Source: CAYUPI01 sp964446585
GTDB lineage: Bacteria; Verrucomicrobiota; Verrucomicrobiia; Limisphaerales; UBA8199
Length of the DNA stretch: 64,000 bases
Direction of reading: 5' to 3'
Assembly: GCA_964446585.1 (NCBI GenBank)
Contig: CAYUPI010000016.1
Coordinates: 1 to 64,000, forward strand
Part shown: one piece after another, positions 25,617 to 33,721 of the stretch
Layout: each line of letters opens with the position of its first letter
How positions within the stretch are numbered: position 1 is the stretch's first letter
Notes under the pieces: model-generated
Seen by the model: the letters and a program-made list of their open reading frames with translations, nothing else
The model's database searches: none
Told to the model about the DNA's origin: nothing
Made by a program: the position numbers and the translations under genes

Positions 25617-26534
25617 CTATTTAGTCCCCGCCAACGCCTGGGCTACGGCCTTGACCACATGATCTATCAGTGGGACATAGCCGCCTTCAGTGCCTTTGAT
25701 GCCGCCGGGAAATTGCGACACATCGACCACGGTTGCGCCGGTCTTTTCGGCGACGGCCTCCGCGGTGCGGCGGTTTAGGTACGGGTCAACAATGATGGCG
25801 CGAACTTTGTCCTGTCGCATCTTCGTGATCACTTCGGCGAGGTGCGTCGGCGTGGGCGGTATGCCGGGCTTGGGTTCGAGGAACAGATTGATCTTGAAAC
25901 CAAATCGATTCCCGAAATAGAGCCACGAATTATGGTAAGCGGCCAATTGCTGCCCTTTGAACGGCGCCAGGGTTCGCTCCCATTCGATCAACTTGGCATC
26001 TATGGCGTCGGCGAATTTTTTCAAGTTCGCGCGATAGACGGCGCTGGATTTCTCGTCCTGGGCACAGAAAGCCTCGGTGATGTGCTGCGCCACGACTTTG
26101 GCGTTCACGGGATCGACGAGATAATGAGGATTTCCTGCCGCGTGAATATCGCCCCGCGAGCGATCGAGGGTGGAGGGGACTTCGAGCAACGGAATGCCTT
26201 GCGCGCAGGCGACGTGGCCGGGGGCGCCCGGGGCCAGCTTCGCGTTGCGCGCCTGGTCCAGCAGCGCAGGCAACCAGCCGATCTCGAGCTCGGCTCCGCC
26301 TTCGATAAGCACATCCGCGTGATTCAGCTTCACGATGAAGCTCGGCTTGGCATCGACGAAATGCGGGTCTTCCGTCGGTTTGGCCAGAGTCGTCACGTCA
26401 ATGTGGTTGTTGCCAATCTCCTTCGCGATCGAGGCCAGATCCGGCGTAGTGGCGACAACGTTTAATTTGCCCAAGGCGGATTGGCAAAGGGTCCCAAGAA
26501 GCAGCATGACGATTATCAGTTTCGTGGCTTTCAT
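25617..26534 (-). CDS. Zinc/manganese ABC transporter substrate-binding protein
   Basis: 305 residues with a signal peptide (1-22). It is a cluster-9 (ZnuA/TroA, PF01297) binding protein: LNVVATTPDLASIAKEIG at the start of the mature part, EDPHFVDAKPSF near 55 with the first His ligand, HYLVDPVNAKVVA near 137, AYHNSWLYFGNRFG near 200, and the C-terminal D-V-S-Q-F-P-G-G metal-site region. There is no long His-rich loop. It delivers Zn2+ or Mn2+ to the permease at 24568. It lies 33 bases downstream of the porin gene and is probably co-transcribed with it. Confidence 0.92.
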   Translation of the reverse strand: MKATKLIIVMLLLGTLCQSALGKLNVVATTPDLASIAKEIGNNHIDVTTLAKPTEDPHFVDAKPSFIVKLNHADVLIEGGAELEIGWLPALLDQARNAKLAPGAPGHVACAQGIPLLEVPSTLDRSRGDIHAAGNPHYLVDPVNAKVVAQHITEAFCAQDEKSSAVYRANLKKFADAIDAKLIEWERTLAPFKGQQLAAYHNSWLYFGNRFGFKINLFLEPKPGIPPTPTHLAEVITKMRQDKVRAIIVDPYLNRRTAEAVAEKTGATVVDVSQFPGGIKGTEGGYVPLIDHVVKAVAQALAGTK

Positions 26535-26567
26535 GATCAGAAATGTTTCGTTACCGCGTATGGCCTC

Positions 26568-28037
26568 TTAAAACTTGTGCGCACCATGCGCCCCCAGCAG
26601 AAACTCGACTTGCAACCAGACCGAATGTTCGGTGCCAAAGAGCTCGCCATGATCGTAGTTGTACTGCAGTCGCAGCTTGGAAAATTCACTGGGATAAAAC
26701 GTTAGATCCGGCGAGATGCGCGTCCGTTCCCCACGGAACACGTCGTGCGGATCATACGCGCCTTTGTCGCCATTGACGTACTCGCCCCGCAGGCCCGCGA
26801 CCCAGCGCGGCTTGAAGCCCCAGAGGACTTGCGAATAAAATCCCCAATCCCGCAGCGTTTCTGCCGGGAGCGAGAGCGAAGGATCGGCGCCGGCGGAAAA
26901 GCGCTGATAAAGCACTTCCGTCTGCCAGGAAACGAAGGGAAAGCCGGCGTGGGCATTGGCGGGTTTCCATTTCCAGTAAATATCGCCGCCGTAGATCTCG
27001 GTGCGCAAGTTGCCGCCGGTGTCATTCGGGCCGAACGCCGCCGAGGAGCCCACGACCAGTGTCTGCGAATCCGTCAAGTCGAATGAGGACGCAATTCGCG
27101 GCACGTAAAGAAAATCACCTGGCCCACGCAAGTGGCGATCCAGCGTCGTCCGGCCATGAAAACGCCTGGTCCCTGTGCCGTCGTCTTCGCCAGGGTTTCG
27201 AAAGCTGAAGGTCGTGCCGCCCTGGCCATCGAATACGCCGAGGAATGCCTCCGTGTAAAAGGGCGTCGGCGCCAGCCACGAAATCTGCGCGCCGATATTC
27301 CGCAACCCTTCCGGGCCGAAAGTGCGGTTCAATATCAAGGGTTCATCCACGAAGGCCCATTGGTGAGGATGTTGCGGGTTTTGCCGGCCGAAGTTCGCGA
27401 AAAACTGGCCGGCCTTGACCTGGAAGTTCGCCGGCAGGGCCGTGGACTGAAAATAGGTTTCTTCCAGCTCGACCGATGTTTCGTTGTTCTTGTCCAACTT
27501 GAAGACGATGTTGGCAAGGCCTTTGAAATATGGATCCACCGCGCCATCGAACACGATCTCCGCATTGCGCAGCGAGAAGCCGCGCTTGATCGGATCATGA
27601 TCACCCAGTTGCAAAAATTGCGACGGATCCGAAGCTGTGGAACCGCCGAAATCCATTAGCGCGTCGAAACTGAGGTTGACGTAAGCCGAGCCGGCGCGGC
27701 CAATGGTCAGCGGCTGCGCCGGCGACCAGGTTGAGGTGGGTGCGGGGGTTGTCGTCGTCGTGGCGGGGGTTGGCTGGTTCTTCGCCAGATCTGTCGCCAG
27801 CTCCTGCTCCAGCTTCTTTTTCTCAGCCTCCGCGGCCTGTTGTTTTGTAATTTCTTCGAGCTTTTTGGTCAGCGCCTCAATTTGGTGCCTCTGCTCGCGT
27901 TGCACTTTTTCAAAGTTTTCCTGCAATTGCTGAAGTTGGCGCTTCAACTGTTCGACCTCGTTGGTCTGCTGGGCCTGGGCCAGCAGCGAAGCGGCCCAAA
28001 GGGCCGAGATGCAGACCAGCACTTTTTTCAGATTCAT
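26568..28037 (-). CDS. Outer-membrane porin, phosphate-selective porin O/P-like
   Basis: 489 residues from the ATG at 28037. A signal peptide (1-22, ending AQAQ) is followed by a Gln/Glu/Lys-rich coiled coil to about residue 90 and a Thr/Pro linker, then a barrel. Barrel features include RNAEIVFDGAVDPYFKG, VKAGQFFANFGRQNP, FGPEGLRN and the closing strand VWLQVEFLLG, ending in Phe after HGAHK. The N-terminal coiled coil plus barrel is the plan of peptidoglycan-tethered trimeric porins. It precedes the metal-binding protein in an apparent operon, so it may carry metal ions across the outer membrane. Confidence 0.86.
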   Translation of the reverse strand: MNLKKVLVCISALWAASLLAQAQQTNEVEQLKRQLQQLQENFEKVQREQRHQIEALTKKLEEITKQQAAEAEKKKLEQELATDLAKNQPTPATTTTTPAPTSTWSPAQPLTIGRAGSAYVNLSFDALMDFGGSTASDPSQFLQLGDHDPIKRGFSLRNAEIVFDGAVDPYFKGLANIVFKLDKNNETSVELEETYFQSTALPANFQVKAGQFFANFGRQNPQHPHQWAFVDEPLILNRTFGPEGLRNIGAQISWLAPTPFYTEAFLGVFDGQGGTTFSFRNPGEDDGTGTRRFHGRTTLDRHLRGPGDFLYVPRIASSFDLTDSQTLVVGSSAAFGPNDTGGNLRTEIYGGDIYWKWKPANAHAGFPFVSWQTEVLYQRFSAGADPSLSLPAETLRDWGFYSQVLWGFKPRWVAGLRGEYVNGDKGAYDPHDVFRGERTRISPDLTFYPSEFSKLRLQYNYDHGELFGTEHSVWLQVEFLLGAHGAHKF

Positions 28038-28177
28038 ATTGTCATCTAATTCCGAGGAGGCGCCGGGCCTTCGCGGAGATTCAGACTCCCGTGAGGGAAC
28101 GATTGCGAGACGGGTGAAGGTTTTAGCAAAGCTCCAAATGATTTCGGAGCAGAGGGCCGGGAGTCTTCGCCCCCGCC

Positions 28178-28513
28178 TCAACCTGCAACCGTTGTCGATG
28201 GAGAAACTGAAGGGGGCGCGCGGCTGGGGGACAGCCGGACGTCAGGTGAGGGAAGTATTCGAGAATCAGGACGAAGCGGCGGCGCAAAAAAGGTTTGTGG
28301 ACTGATCGGCGCCAGCGCAACTGCCGGGACCGAGAGGACTGAATGCTCCTTGACCTGGGTGACCACGCAGTGATGGTTTGGAATCTGCGCGTCCGAGTGC
28401 AGGAGTTTGTGGAGCTCCGGGGAAGACGCCAGGAGGGACGTACCCATCCAAAGGAGAAGCATCAGTCCCGCCACGGCGCAATTTCTTACGCCCCGGTGAC
28501 GCTTTGATGTCAT
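28178..28513 (-). CDS. Small membrane-anchored His-containing protein, DUF2946-like
   Basis: 111 residues from ATG at 28513; earlier ATGs at 28537 and 28546 would add 8 or 11. One hydrophobic segment (about residues 11-30, AGLMLLLWMGTSLLA) is followed by SPELHKLLHSDAQIPNHHCVVTQ, a pattern seen in small DUF2946-like verrucomicrobial proteins near metal genes. The rest is Pro- and Ser-rich. His and Cys residues right after the membrane anchor could bind metal. It lies 140 bases before the porin gene on the same strand, so it is likely part of the same metal-uptake unit. The family match is by eye. Confidence 0.6.
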   Translation of the reverse strand: MTSKRHRGVRNCAVAGLMLLLWMGTSLLASSPELHKLLHSDAQIPNHHCVVTQVKEHSVLSVPAVALAPISPQTFFAPPLRPDSRILPSPDVRLSPSRAPPSVSPSTTVAG

Positions 28514-28684
28514 CCAAAACTTCACTCTGATTTCCATATAGAGCATCAGATGCACGTTCCGGCAAGTTCTTTTTTAGTGGCTCATTTCACGCGGCTTTAG
28601 ACCCTGCGCCATGCACCTGCACTGATAGCGTCTGGGCTGATATGACGGATGGGACGCAGGGGACAGAACGCAAACAAGAGCGCC

Positions 28685-28712
28685 AAATCCCAAAATCCAA
28701 ACCCGAAACAAA
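28685..28712. repeat. AAATCCN-type heptamer array
   Basis: Units AAATCCC, AAAATCC, AAACCCG, AAACAAA in the 345-base gap 28514-28858. The array is the reverse-strand relative of the TTTTGGA units at 30145. I see no gene in this gap. Confidence 0.55.
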
Positions 28713-28858
28713 CACCAATTCGCAAAGCCCAAGAGCCAACACACACGAATCGCACAGCCCAAAGCGAACCTCAAACAGCAAAATCGCGGGCCAAGCTGGC
28801 GTTTGACCAATGAGGCTCGGGGCAGACGAGCAGTCTTGGGCAGACGTGGGAGCGTCGT

Positions 28859-29146
28859 TCAGCTTGCGACGATTTCGTCGAATTCTTTGTCGATGAACGC
28901 TTGCAGCGTCTCGGTGCGGACGTTGCCCTGCGCGGCCAATTGGCTGAGGCAGCGCAAGGCTTTCTGCTGCGAGTCGGCGCTGAGGATCAGGACACCGTCG
29001 TAGGTCCCAAGGGTCCAATACTGGCCTTCGATTTTAACGCCCGCTTGCGCGGCAATTTTATCGAAGGTGTGAGCGCGATTGGTCGATTGTTTGAGGTTTT
29101 TCGCGCCCTGTTCGGTGAAGCGGAGCAAACTGATGTATTTGGCCAT
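28859..29146 (-). CDS. GYD domain protein
   Basis: 95 residues from the ATG at 29146, with AGGAAA upstream on that strand. It is a one-domain GYD protein (PF08734): MAKYISLLRFTEQGAKNLK, then GVKIEGQYWTLGTYDGVLIL, which holds the G-x-Y-D family motif, and LSQLAAQGNVRTETLQAF. The fold is a ferredoxin-like alpha+beta barrel of small cytoplasmic proteins with no known function. It is divergent from the MBL hydrolase gene. Confidence 0.88.
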   Translation of the reverse strand: MAKYISLLRFTEQGAKNLKQSTNRAHTFDKIAAQAGVKIEGQYWTLGTYDGVLILSADSQQKALRCLSQLAAQGNVRTETLQAFIDKEFDEIVAS

Positions 29147-29316
29147 AGTATGCGTTTCCTTTCGATGGCGATTCGTTGCCGGTCGTAGTCCCAATTGGCT
29201 GTGGAAGAGCCCCAATGGAACCATGCGAGTTCACACCGAGGTGTGTCGCGCACTTGGATAGAGCAGTCAAGGTGAATTGCGTTCACCAAAGAGAAAAGGT
29301 TTGCCGCAGACGCACG

Positions 29317-30117
29317 GTGCCCTTATCATTGGCCGTGCCTGCGCGCCTGACAATCCTGGGAAGTGGTTCCTCGGGCAATTGCGCGTACGTGGAGACAGAG
29401 GAAGCGCGGATACTGATCGATGCGGGATTCAGCCTGCGCCAGATCCGGCAACGTCTGGCAATGATTGGGCGCGCGCCCGAAAACCTGACAGCGATTTTAA
29501 TCACGCACGAGCACACGGACCACATCTTTGGTCTGGCCGCCCTCAGCCAAAAACTTCGCCTGCCGGTGTATTGCAATCGCGCCACGCAAGAAGCGATTGA
29601 GTTTCAACTGCAAACCAGGATCGCGTGCAGACTCTTCCAGACCCGGCAGAGTTTCGAGGTCGGCGACGTGACGGTGGAGACGTTCGACGTTCTGCACGAC
29701 GCGCAGGACCCGGTCGGCTTCCTGCTGCGCACGCCGGCCGGGAATATTGGCTTTCTGACGGACTTGGGCCAAATGACCAAACTCGTGTTAGACCGCTTGC
29801 GCGCCGCCAACATCCTGGTGCTCGAATCCAATCACGACGTCAAGATGCTCCAGGATTGCCCGCACCGACCCTGGAGCCTCAAACAGCGCATCCTTAGCCG
29901 GCATGGCCATCTCTCGAACGAGGCTGCAGCCGATGGCGCCGAGCAGCTTATGTCTCCCAACTTACGTCATCTGTACCTCGCCCACTTGAGCCGCGAGTGC
30001 AACCGACCCGAACTGGCCTATCGTGTGATGAACGAACGATTGCAGAACATCGGGGCGAATCACCTGCGGCTGGAGTTAACGTCGCAGAATGTCCCCTGCC
30101 CTACGTTGCAGTTGTAG
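29317..30117 (+). CDS. Metallo-beta-lactamase fold hydrolase, YycJ/WalJ-like
   Basis: 266 residues from a GTG at 29317; a TTG or GTG up to 15 bases later is possible. The MBL metal motif THEHTDH is near residue 65, after ILGSGSSGNCAYVE and ILIDAGFSLRQI, the hallmarks of the YycJ/VicX subfamily. Later ligands lie in FLTDLGQMT and LESNHDVKML. Related proteins are thought to act on nucleic acids or in wall control, but the substrate is unknown. The stop codon lies inside the left arm of a repeat element. Confidence 0.85.
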   Translation: MPLSLAVPARLTILGSGSSGNCAYVETEEARILIDAGFSLRQIRQRLAMIGRAPENLTAILITHEHTDHIFGLAALSQKLRLPVYCNRATQEAIEFQLQTRIACRLFQTRQSFEVGDVTVETFDVLHDAQDPVGFLLRTPAGNIGFLTDLGQMTKLVLDRLRAANILVLESNHDVKMLQDCPHRPWSLKQRILSRHGHLSNEAAADGAEQLMSPNLRHLYLAHLSRECNRPELAYRVMNERLQNIGANHLRLELTSQNVPCPTLQL

Positions 30118-30202
30118 CAACCAACGCAAGGAGGCTGACTTCAGTTTTGGATTTTGGATTCTGGATTAGGGAGATTGAGCCTCCTCACGTCGGCTCCTAC
30201 AA
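30112..30202. repeat. Inverted-repeat element enclosing TTTTGGA heptamers
   Basis: Left arm 30112-30139 and right arm 30175-30202 are imperfect reverse complements (about 21 of 28 positions, including AGGAGGCT and TTGTAG). Between them lie TTTTGGA, TTTTGGA, TTCTGGA (30145-30165). The left arm supplies the TAG of the MBL gene, and the right arm ends 14 bases before the ATG of the methyltransferase gene. It looks like a small non-coding mobile or REP-like unit. Confidence 0.75.
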
Positions 30203-30215
30203 TGATGGCGAGCTG

Positions 30216-31040
30216 ATGTTTACGATCCAGAGAATTGACTCGTTCGAGCTTCCAGCGTTACAGCCGTATCGGACGATGCGGCAGCAGAAGGAGCATCGAG
30301 AGCAGGGAATCTTTGTGGCCGAAGGAGAGAAAGTCGTGCACAGGTTGCTCGAGAGCAAGTTCACTCTGCTGTCAGTCCTGCTGCCGGAGAAATGGCTGAA
30401 TGAGCTGGGACCTCTTCTGCAGGCGAGGCCGGAATCATTGCCAGTGTTTGTTGCGGAAAAGAAGTTGCTGGAAACGCTCACGGGATATTCGATGTACCAG
30501 GGCCTGCTCGCCGTCGGTAAGATTCCGCGGCAGCCCACCCTGGGGGAAGTAGTTGATCAAAACTCGAAGCCGTACTTGCTCGCCGCGGTCGATAACCTGT
30601 CGAACGCTGAGAACCTCGGTGCGCTGGTGCGAAATTGCGCCGCTTTTAACGCGCAGGCACTTATCGTGGGCGAGACCTCATGCAGCCCGTTTCTCCGGCG
30701 CGCTGTGCGCAGTTCGATGGGCACCATTTTTCGATTGCCGGTTATCGAAAGCCAAGACCTGGCAAGCACGCTTCGCGATTTGCGGGCTCTGGGAATTCGC
30801 TGTATCGCGGCGCACCCCCATGTCCAGGGCCGGACTTTGCCGCGAACGGATCTTGTTAGCGACTGTTGCATCGTCTTTGGAAGCGAGGGCTTCGGTATTG
30901 GCCCCAAGGTGCTTGAAGTCTGCGATGAGGCCGTGGCGATTCCGATGCCGGAGTCGGTGGATTCGCTCAATGTCGGGAGTGCCGCCGCTGTTTTCTTGTA
31001 CGAAGCCAATCGGCAGAGGGGGAGGATGGGAACGGCGTAG
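30216..31040 (+). CDS. SpoU/TrmH family RNA 2'-O-methyltransferase
   Basis: 274 residues from the ATG at 30216. The N-terminal substrate-binding domain (EHREQGIFVAEGEKVVHRLL) is followed by the knotted SPOUT domain from about residue 110: NLSNAENLGALVRNCAAF (motif 1, with Asn and Arg of the active site), IVFGSEGFGI (motif 2) and IPMPESVDSLNVGSAAAVFL (motif 3). It methylates ribose in rRNA or tRNA using S-adenosylmethionine; the exact position is unknown. It follows the MBL gene, separated by the repeat element. Confidence 0.93.
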   Translation: MFTIQRIDSFELPALQPYRTMRQQKEHREQGIFVAEGEKVVHRLLESKFTLLSVLLPEKWLNELGPLLQARPESLPVFVAEKKLLETLTGYSMYQGLLAVGKIPRQPTLGEVVDQNSKPYLLAAVDNLSNAENLGALVRNCAAFNAQALIVGETSCSPFLRRAVRSSMGTIFRLPVIESQDLASTLRDLRALGIRCIAAHPHVQGRTLPRTDLVSDCCIVFGSEGFGIGPKVLEVCDEAVAIPMPESVDSLNVGSAAAVFLYEANRQRGRMGTA

Positions 31041-31059
31041 TCCAAAGTCCAAGGCCCAA
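31039..31059. repeat. AGTCCAA heptamer array
   Basis: AGTCCAA, AGTCCAA, GGCCCAA at 31039-31059, starting within the TAG stop of the methyltransferase gene and filling the 29-base gap to the converging ABC permease gene. It is the same unit as in rlmN. Confidence 0.7.
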
Positions 31060-31069
31060 AGTCGTGGAG

Positions 31070-32647
31070 TCAGTCACGCGCGAAGGGAAAGGCGCGGTGT
31101 TTGAGCCGCCAGAGCAGCGCCCGGCCGCAGAGCGCAGCCAGGATAATTTGTATCGCCGTGGAATCCACCGACGGCCACATTTGCCACGAGGCGAAGCTGT
31201 TGAAGTCGCCATAAATCCAGCGGAGGAGTCGGAAGAGAGCCGCCAGGAGAATCGGCGACAGGAATCCAACAGCCAGTGTCAGGACAAACGCGGCGATGAA
31301 ATTGCGGCAGCGCAAGGAAAAATAAAGGCCGATCACCGGCAACGTCAGGAACGCAATAGCGTGAAAGAGAACCTTTCCTCCATCCTCAAAATCGGGAACG
31401 AGGTTCGAGGAATAAGCCCAGACGCCGAGTAGAAGTCCGAAAGCGGGCAGGAATTGGCCCCACAATCCGCGCAAGCGACCGAAGATTATTTTGCCCTCGC
31501 TAAGAGGCGAAACCAGCAACAATTCCATCATGCTGGATTCTCGTTCTCGACGAAAACTGCCGGCGGCGCTCATCGCCAGGCTGCCGCCCAGGAGCGACGA
31601 CATCGTGTTCTGGATGGTGCTCGAATCGCGGAAGAAATTTCGATCCGTCAAAACGGCGCTGTAAATCGAGACGATTACGGCGAGCCAGCCCCAAGTTACC
31701 AATCGCCCGGTCCAGGTCCGCTGTTCCAGCCAGCCGATGGGGTTGCGCTCCAGCTTGCGCAACATCCACCGTCGGAAAAAAGAGAGCCAAAACATCGGAG
31801 TGCAGAAGGTGCGCTGCAACAAGAGCCGGACTCTGGAGGGCGGTGGTTCCTGCCAAACCCGTTGGGTCCTGCGTCCGGCAAGCAGGATGGCCAGCATCAG
31901 ACCGACCAAAGAGAAGCCGGTGAGCAATCCCATCGCCCAGAGCAGTTGCCCGGTTGATGGGGTAAACATGGAGCGAATGTATCGCGTCGAGCCCATCAGC
32001 ACGCCATAGCCGATCAGCAAGACGAAATCCGAGTTCGTTTGCCAGGATCTCGGACCGGGTGCGCCGCTCGTTCCTCGCAGCATGATCTGTCCGGCGACCA
32101 ACCCGAAGACTACGAGGATGAAGATGGCGAGCAGGTATGCTCCCAGCACCGAACGCAGCCAGCTTTTGCTGCAGGCAGAAGCCAGCAGCCCGGCGGCGAG
32201 CGCCCAACAAATGCTGCTGAAATTGACTGTCGCCAATAACAAAGCTTCTGTCCAGTTCACGCCGCCGAGCAGGAAGGGAATAGTCAACACTGGCAAAACG
32301 GCGAGCAAGAGTGTCAGAGCGCGAAGCGCATGAGCCAAGGCCTTGGCGACGACGATGTCCGTTGCTCTTAATCGTGAAAGAAACAATAGGCCGAGCGTGC
32401 CTTCGCGCCTTTCCCGGCTGATGCAGTCAGCCGTCAACAGCGGCACAAGGACCCAAATGGCCCAAAACAAGGTGAAGTGGAGGCTGCCAAACAGCCTGCC
32501 GCCCAGCGTCGGCCCGAAGCCGTATTGCAAAGCAAATACCAAACAAGTGAGCAGCGACGCGGCCACACCCAGCGCCCGCAGCGAGTACGTGAATGACTGC
32601 CGCGCCGACGCGCGCAACTCACGTTCGACGATGGGTAAGAAGGTCAC
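31070..32647 (-). CDS. ABC-2 type transporter permease
   Basis: 525 residues with about 12 membrane helices in two halves. The N-terminal region has RELRASARQSFTYSLRAL, and the first extramembrane block reads LLTADCISRERREGTLGLLFLS, the motif seen in ABC-2 permeases of the GldF/NosY type. A similar block, ERESSMMELLLVSPLSEGKI, comes near residue 380, so the protein looks like two fused permease units. It pairs with the ATPase at 32756 and the large membrane protein at 33722. An exporter role is inferred from the family. Confidence 0.85.
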   Translation of the reverse strand: MTFLPIVERELRASARQSFTYSLRALGVAASLLTCLVFALQYGFGPTLGGRLFGSLHFTLFWAIWVLVPLLTADCISRERREGTLGLLFLSRLRATDIVVAKALAHALRALTLLLAVLPVLTIPFLLGGVNWTEALLLATVNFSSICWALAAGLLASACSKSWLRSVLGAYLLAIFILVVFGLVAGQIMLRGTSGAPGPRSWQTNSDFVLLIGYGVLMGSTRYIRSMFTPSTGQLLWAMGLLTGFSLVGLMLAILLAGRRTQRVWQEPPPSRVRLLLQRTFCTPMFWLSFFRRWMLRKLERNPIGWLEQRTWTGRLVTWGWLAVIVSIYSAVLTDRNFFRDSSTIQNTMSSLLGGSLAMSAAGSFRRERESSMMELLLVSPLSEGKIIFGRLRGLWGQFLPAFGLLLGVWAYSSNLVPDFEDGGKVLFHAIAFLTLPVIGLYFSLRCRNFIAAFVLTLAVGFLSPILLAALFRLLRWIYGDFNSFASWQMWPSVDSTAIQIILAALCGRALLWRLKHRAFPFARD

Positions 32648-32652
32648 GGCCC

Positions 32653-32687
32653 GTGATCAGTATTCAGTGATCGGTAACCGCTGATCC
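32653..32687. repeat. GTGATCA-type heptamer array
   Basis: GTGATCA, GTATTCA, GTGATCG, GTAACCG, CTGATCC in order, within the 108-base gap between the ATPase and permease genes of one operon. A related but looser 7-base pattern lies at about 32725-32750. Confidence 0.6.
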
Positions 32688-32755
32688 CGGGCCGAACGCA
32701 TAAGGTGGTCGTGAACTTCGGGCACCGATCAATGATTAGCGAACACCGAGCGGCA

Positions 32756-33703
32756 TCATTGCGTTTCGCCCCGGGTCACGCGCATGAACACCTCTTCCAG
32801 CCCGATTTCATCTTCACGCAATTCGATCAGTTTGGCGCCGCCATGAACGAGAATGTGGGCCACGATGCTGTGATCGATTTCAAAGCTGGCCAGCGTCACC
32901 TTGATCTCGCTATCCACCGTGGAGACTTCGCTGATCTCGGGCCGAGCCTTGAGCAGGTCCATTGCGTGCTGAGCGTCGCTCGAAACACGTACCCAGATAA
33001 CGCGACCTTGCGACATTTGATCGCGCACGCCCTGAACCGGTCCGCTGTAAATCAGCTTGCCCTTTTCGATGATGGCGACGCGATTGCACAAGGTCTGGAG
33101 CTCGCTCAGGATGTGCGAGGAGATGATAATAGTTTTTCCCAACCGCTGAAGCTCCTGGAGAATGGCCATCATTTCGATGCGCGCGCGCGGGTCGAGGCCG
33201 CTGGCCGGCTCGTCCAGAAGGAGCAATTGCGGGTCGTGGATCAAGACTCGCGCCAAACCGAGCCGCTGTTGCATACCGCGGCTTAAGGCGCCAATCAGCG
33301 CACCTTTCTTTTCACTCAATCCAACGAGCTCCAGCACGTCGTTAACGGTCTTTTCGCGCTGGGCCGTCGGGATTTTGTAACAAGCGCCAAAGAAATCGAG
33401 ATACTCGGTGACTTCCATGTCCTTGTACACGCCGAAGAAATCCGGCATGTAACCGATGACATGGCGGACGGCATCCGCCTCGCGCACGACGTCGTGCCCG
33501 AGGATTTGAGCGGTGCCCGCGGAGGGCGCCAGGAACGTGGACAAGATGCGCAGGGTGGTAGTCTTACCGGCGCCATTGGAACCAATAAAGCCGAAGAGGT
33601 CGCCCTTGCTGACTGTCATGTCCAGGCCTGACAGAGCGGCGAGATTGCCGTACATCCGGGTTAAGCCGAATGTCTGAACTGCGGTAATTAGGGGAGGATT
33701 CAT
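32756..33703 (-). CDS. ABC transporter ATP-binding protein (export type)
   Basis: 315 residues. Walker A is GSNGAGKTTT near residue 42, the signature is LSRGMQQRLGLARVL near 140 and Walker B is LLLLDEPASGLD near 160, followed by SSHILSEL. The C-terminal 90 residues form an extra alpha/beta domain common in GldA/CcmA-like exporters. It energises the permease at 31070. Gene order, read on the minus strand, is membrane protein, ATPase, permease. Two heptamer units (33707-33720) fill the space before it. Confidence 0.92.
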   Translation of the reverse strand: MNPPLITAVQTFGLTRMYGNLAALSGLDMTVSKGDLFGFIGSNGAGKTTTLRILSTFLAPSAGTAQILGHDVVREADAVRHVIGYMPDFFGVYKDMEVTEYLDFFGACYKIPTAQREKTVNDVLELVGLSEKKGALIGALSRGMQQRLGLARVLIHDPQLLLLDEPASGLDPRARIEMMAILQELQRLGKTIIISSHILSELQTLCNRVAIIEKGKLIYSGPVQGVRDQMSQGRVIWVRVSSDAQHAMDLLKARPEISEVSTVDSEIKVTLASFEIDHSIVAHILVHGGAKLIELREDEIGLEEVFMRVTRGETQ

Positions 33704-33721
33704 GAATTCTGGACTTTGGAC

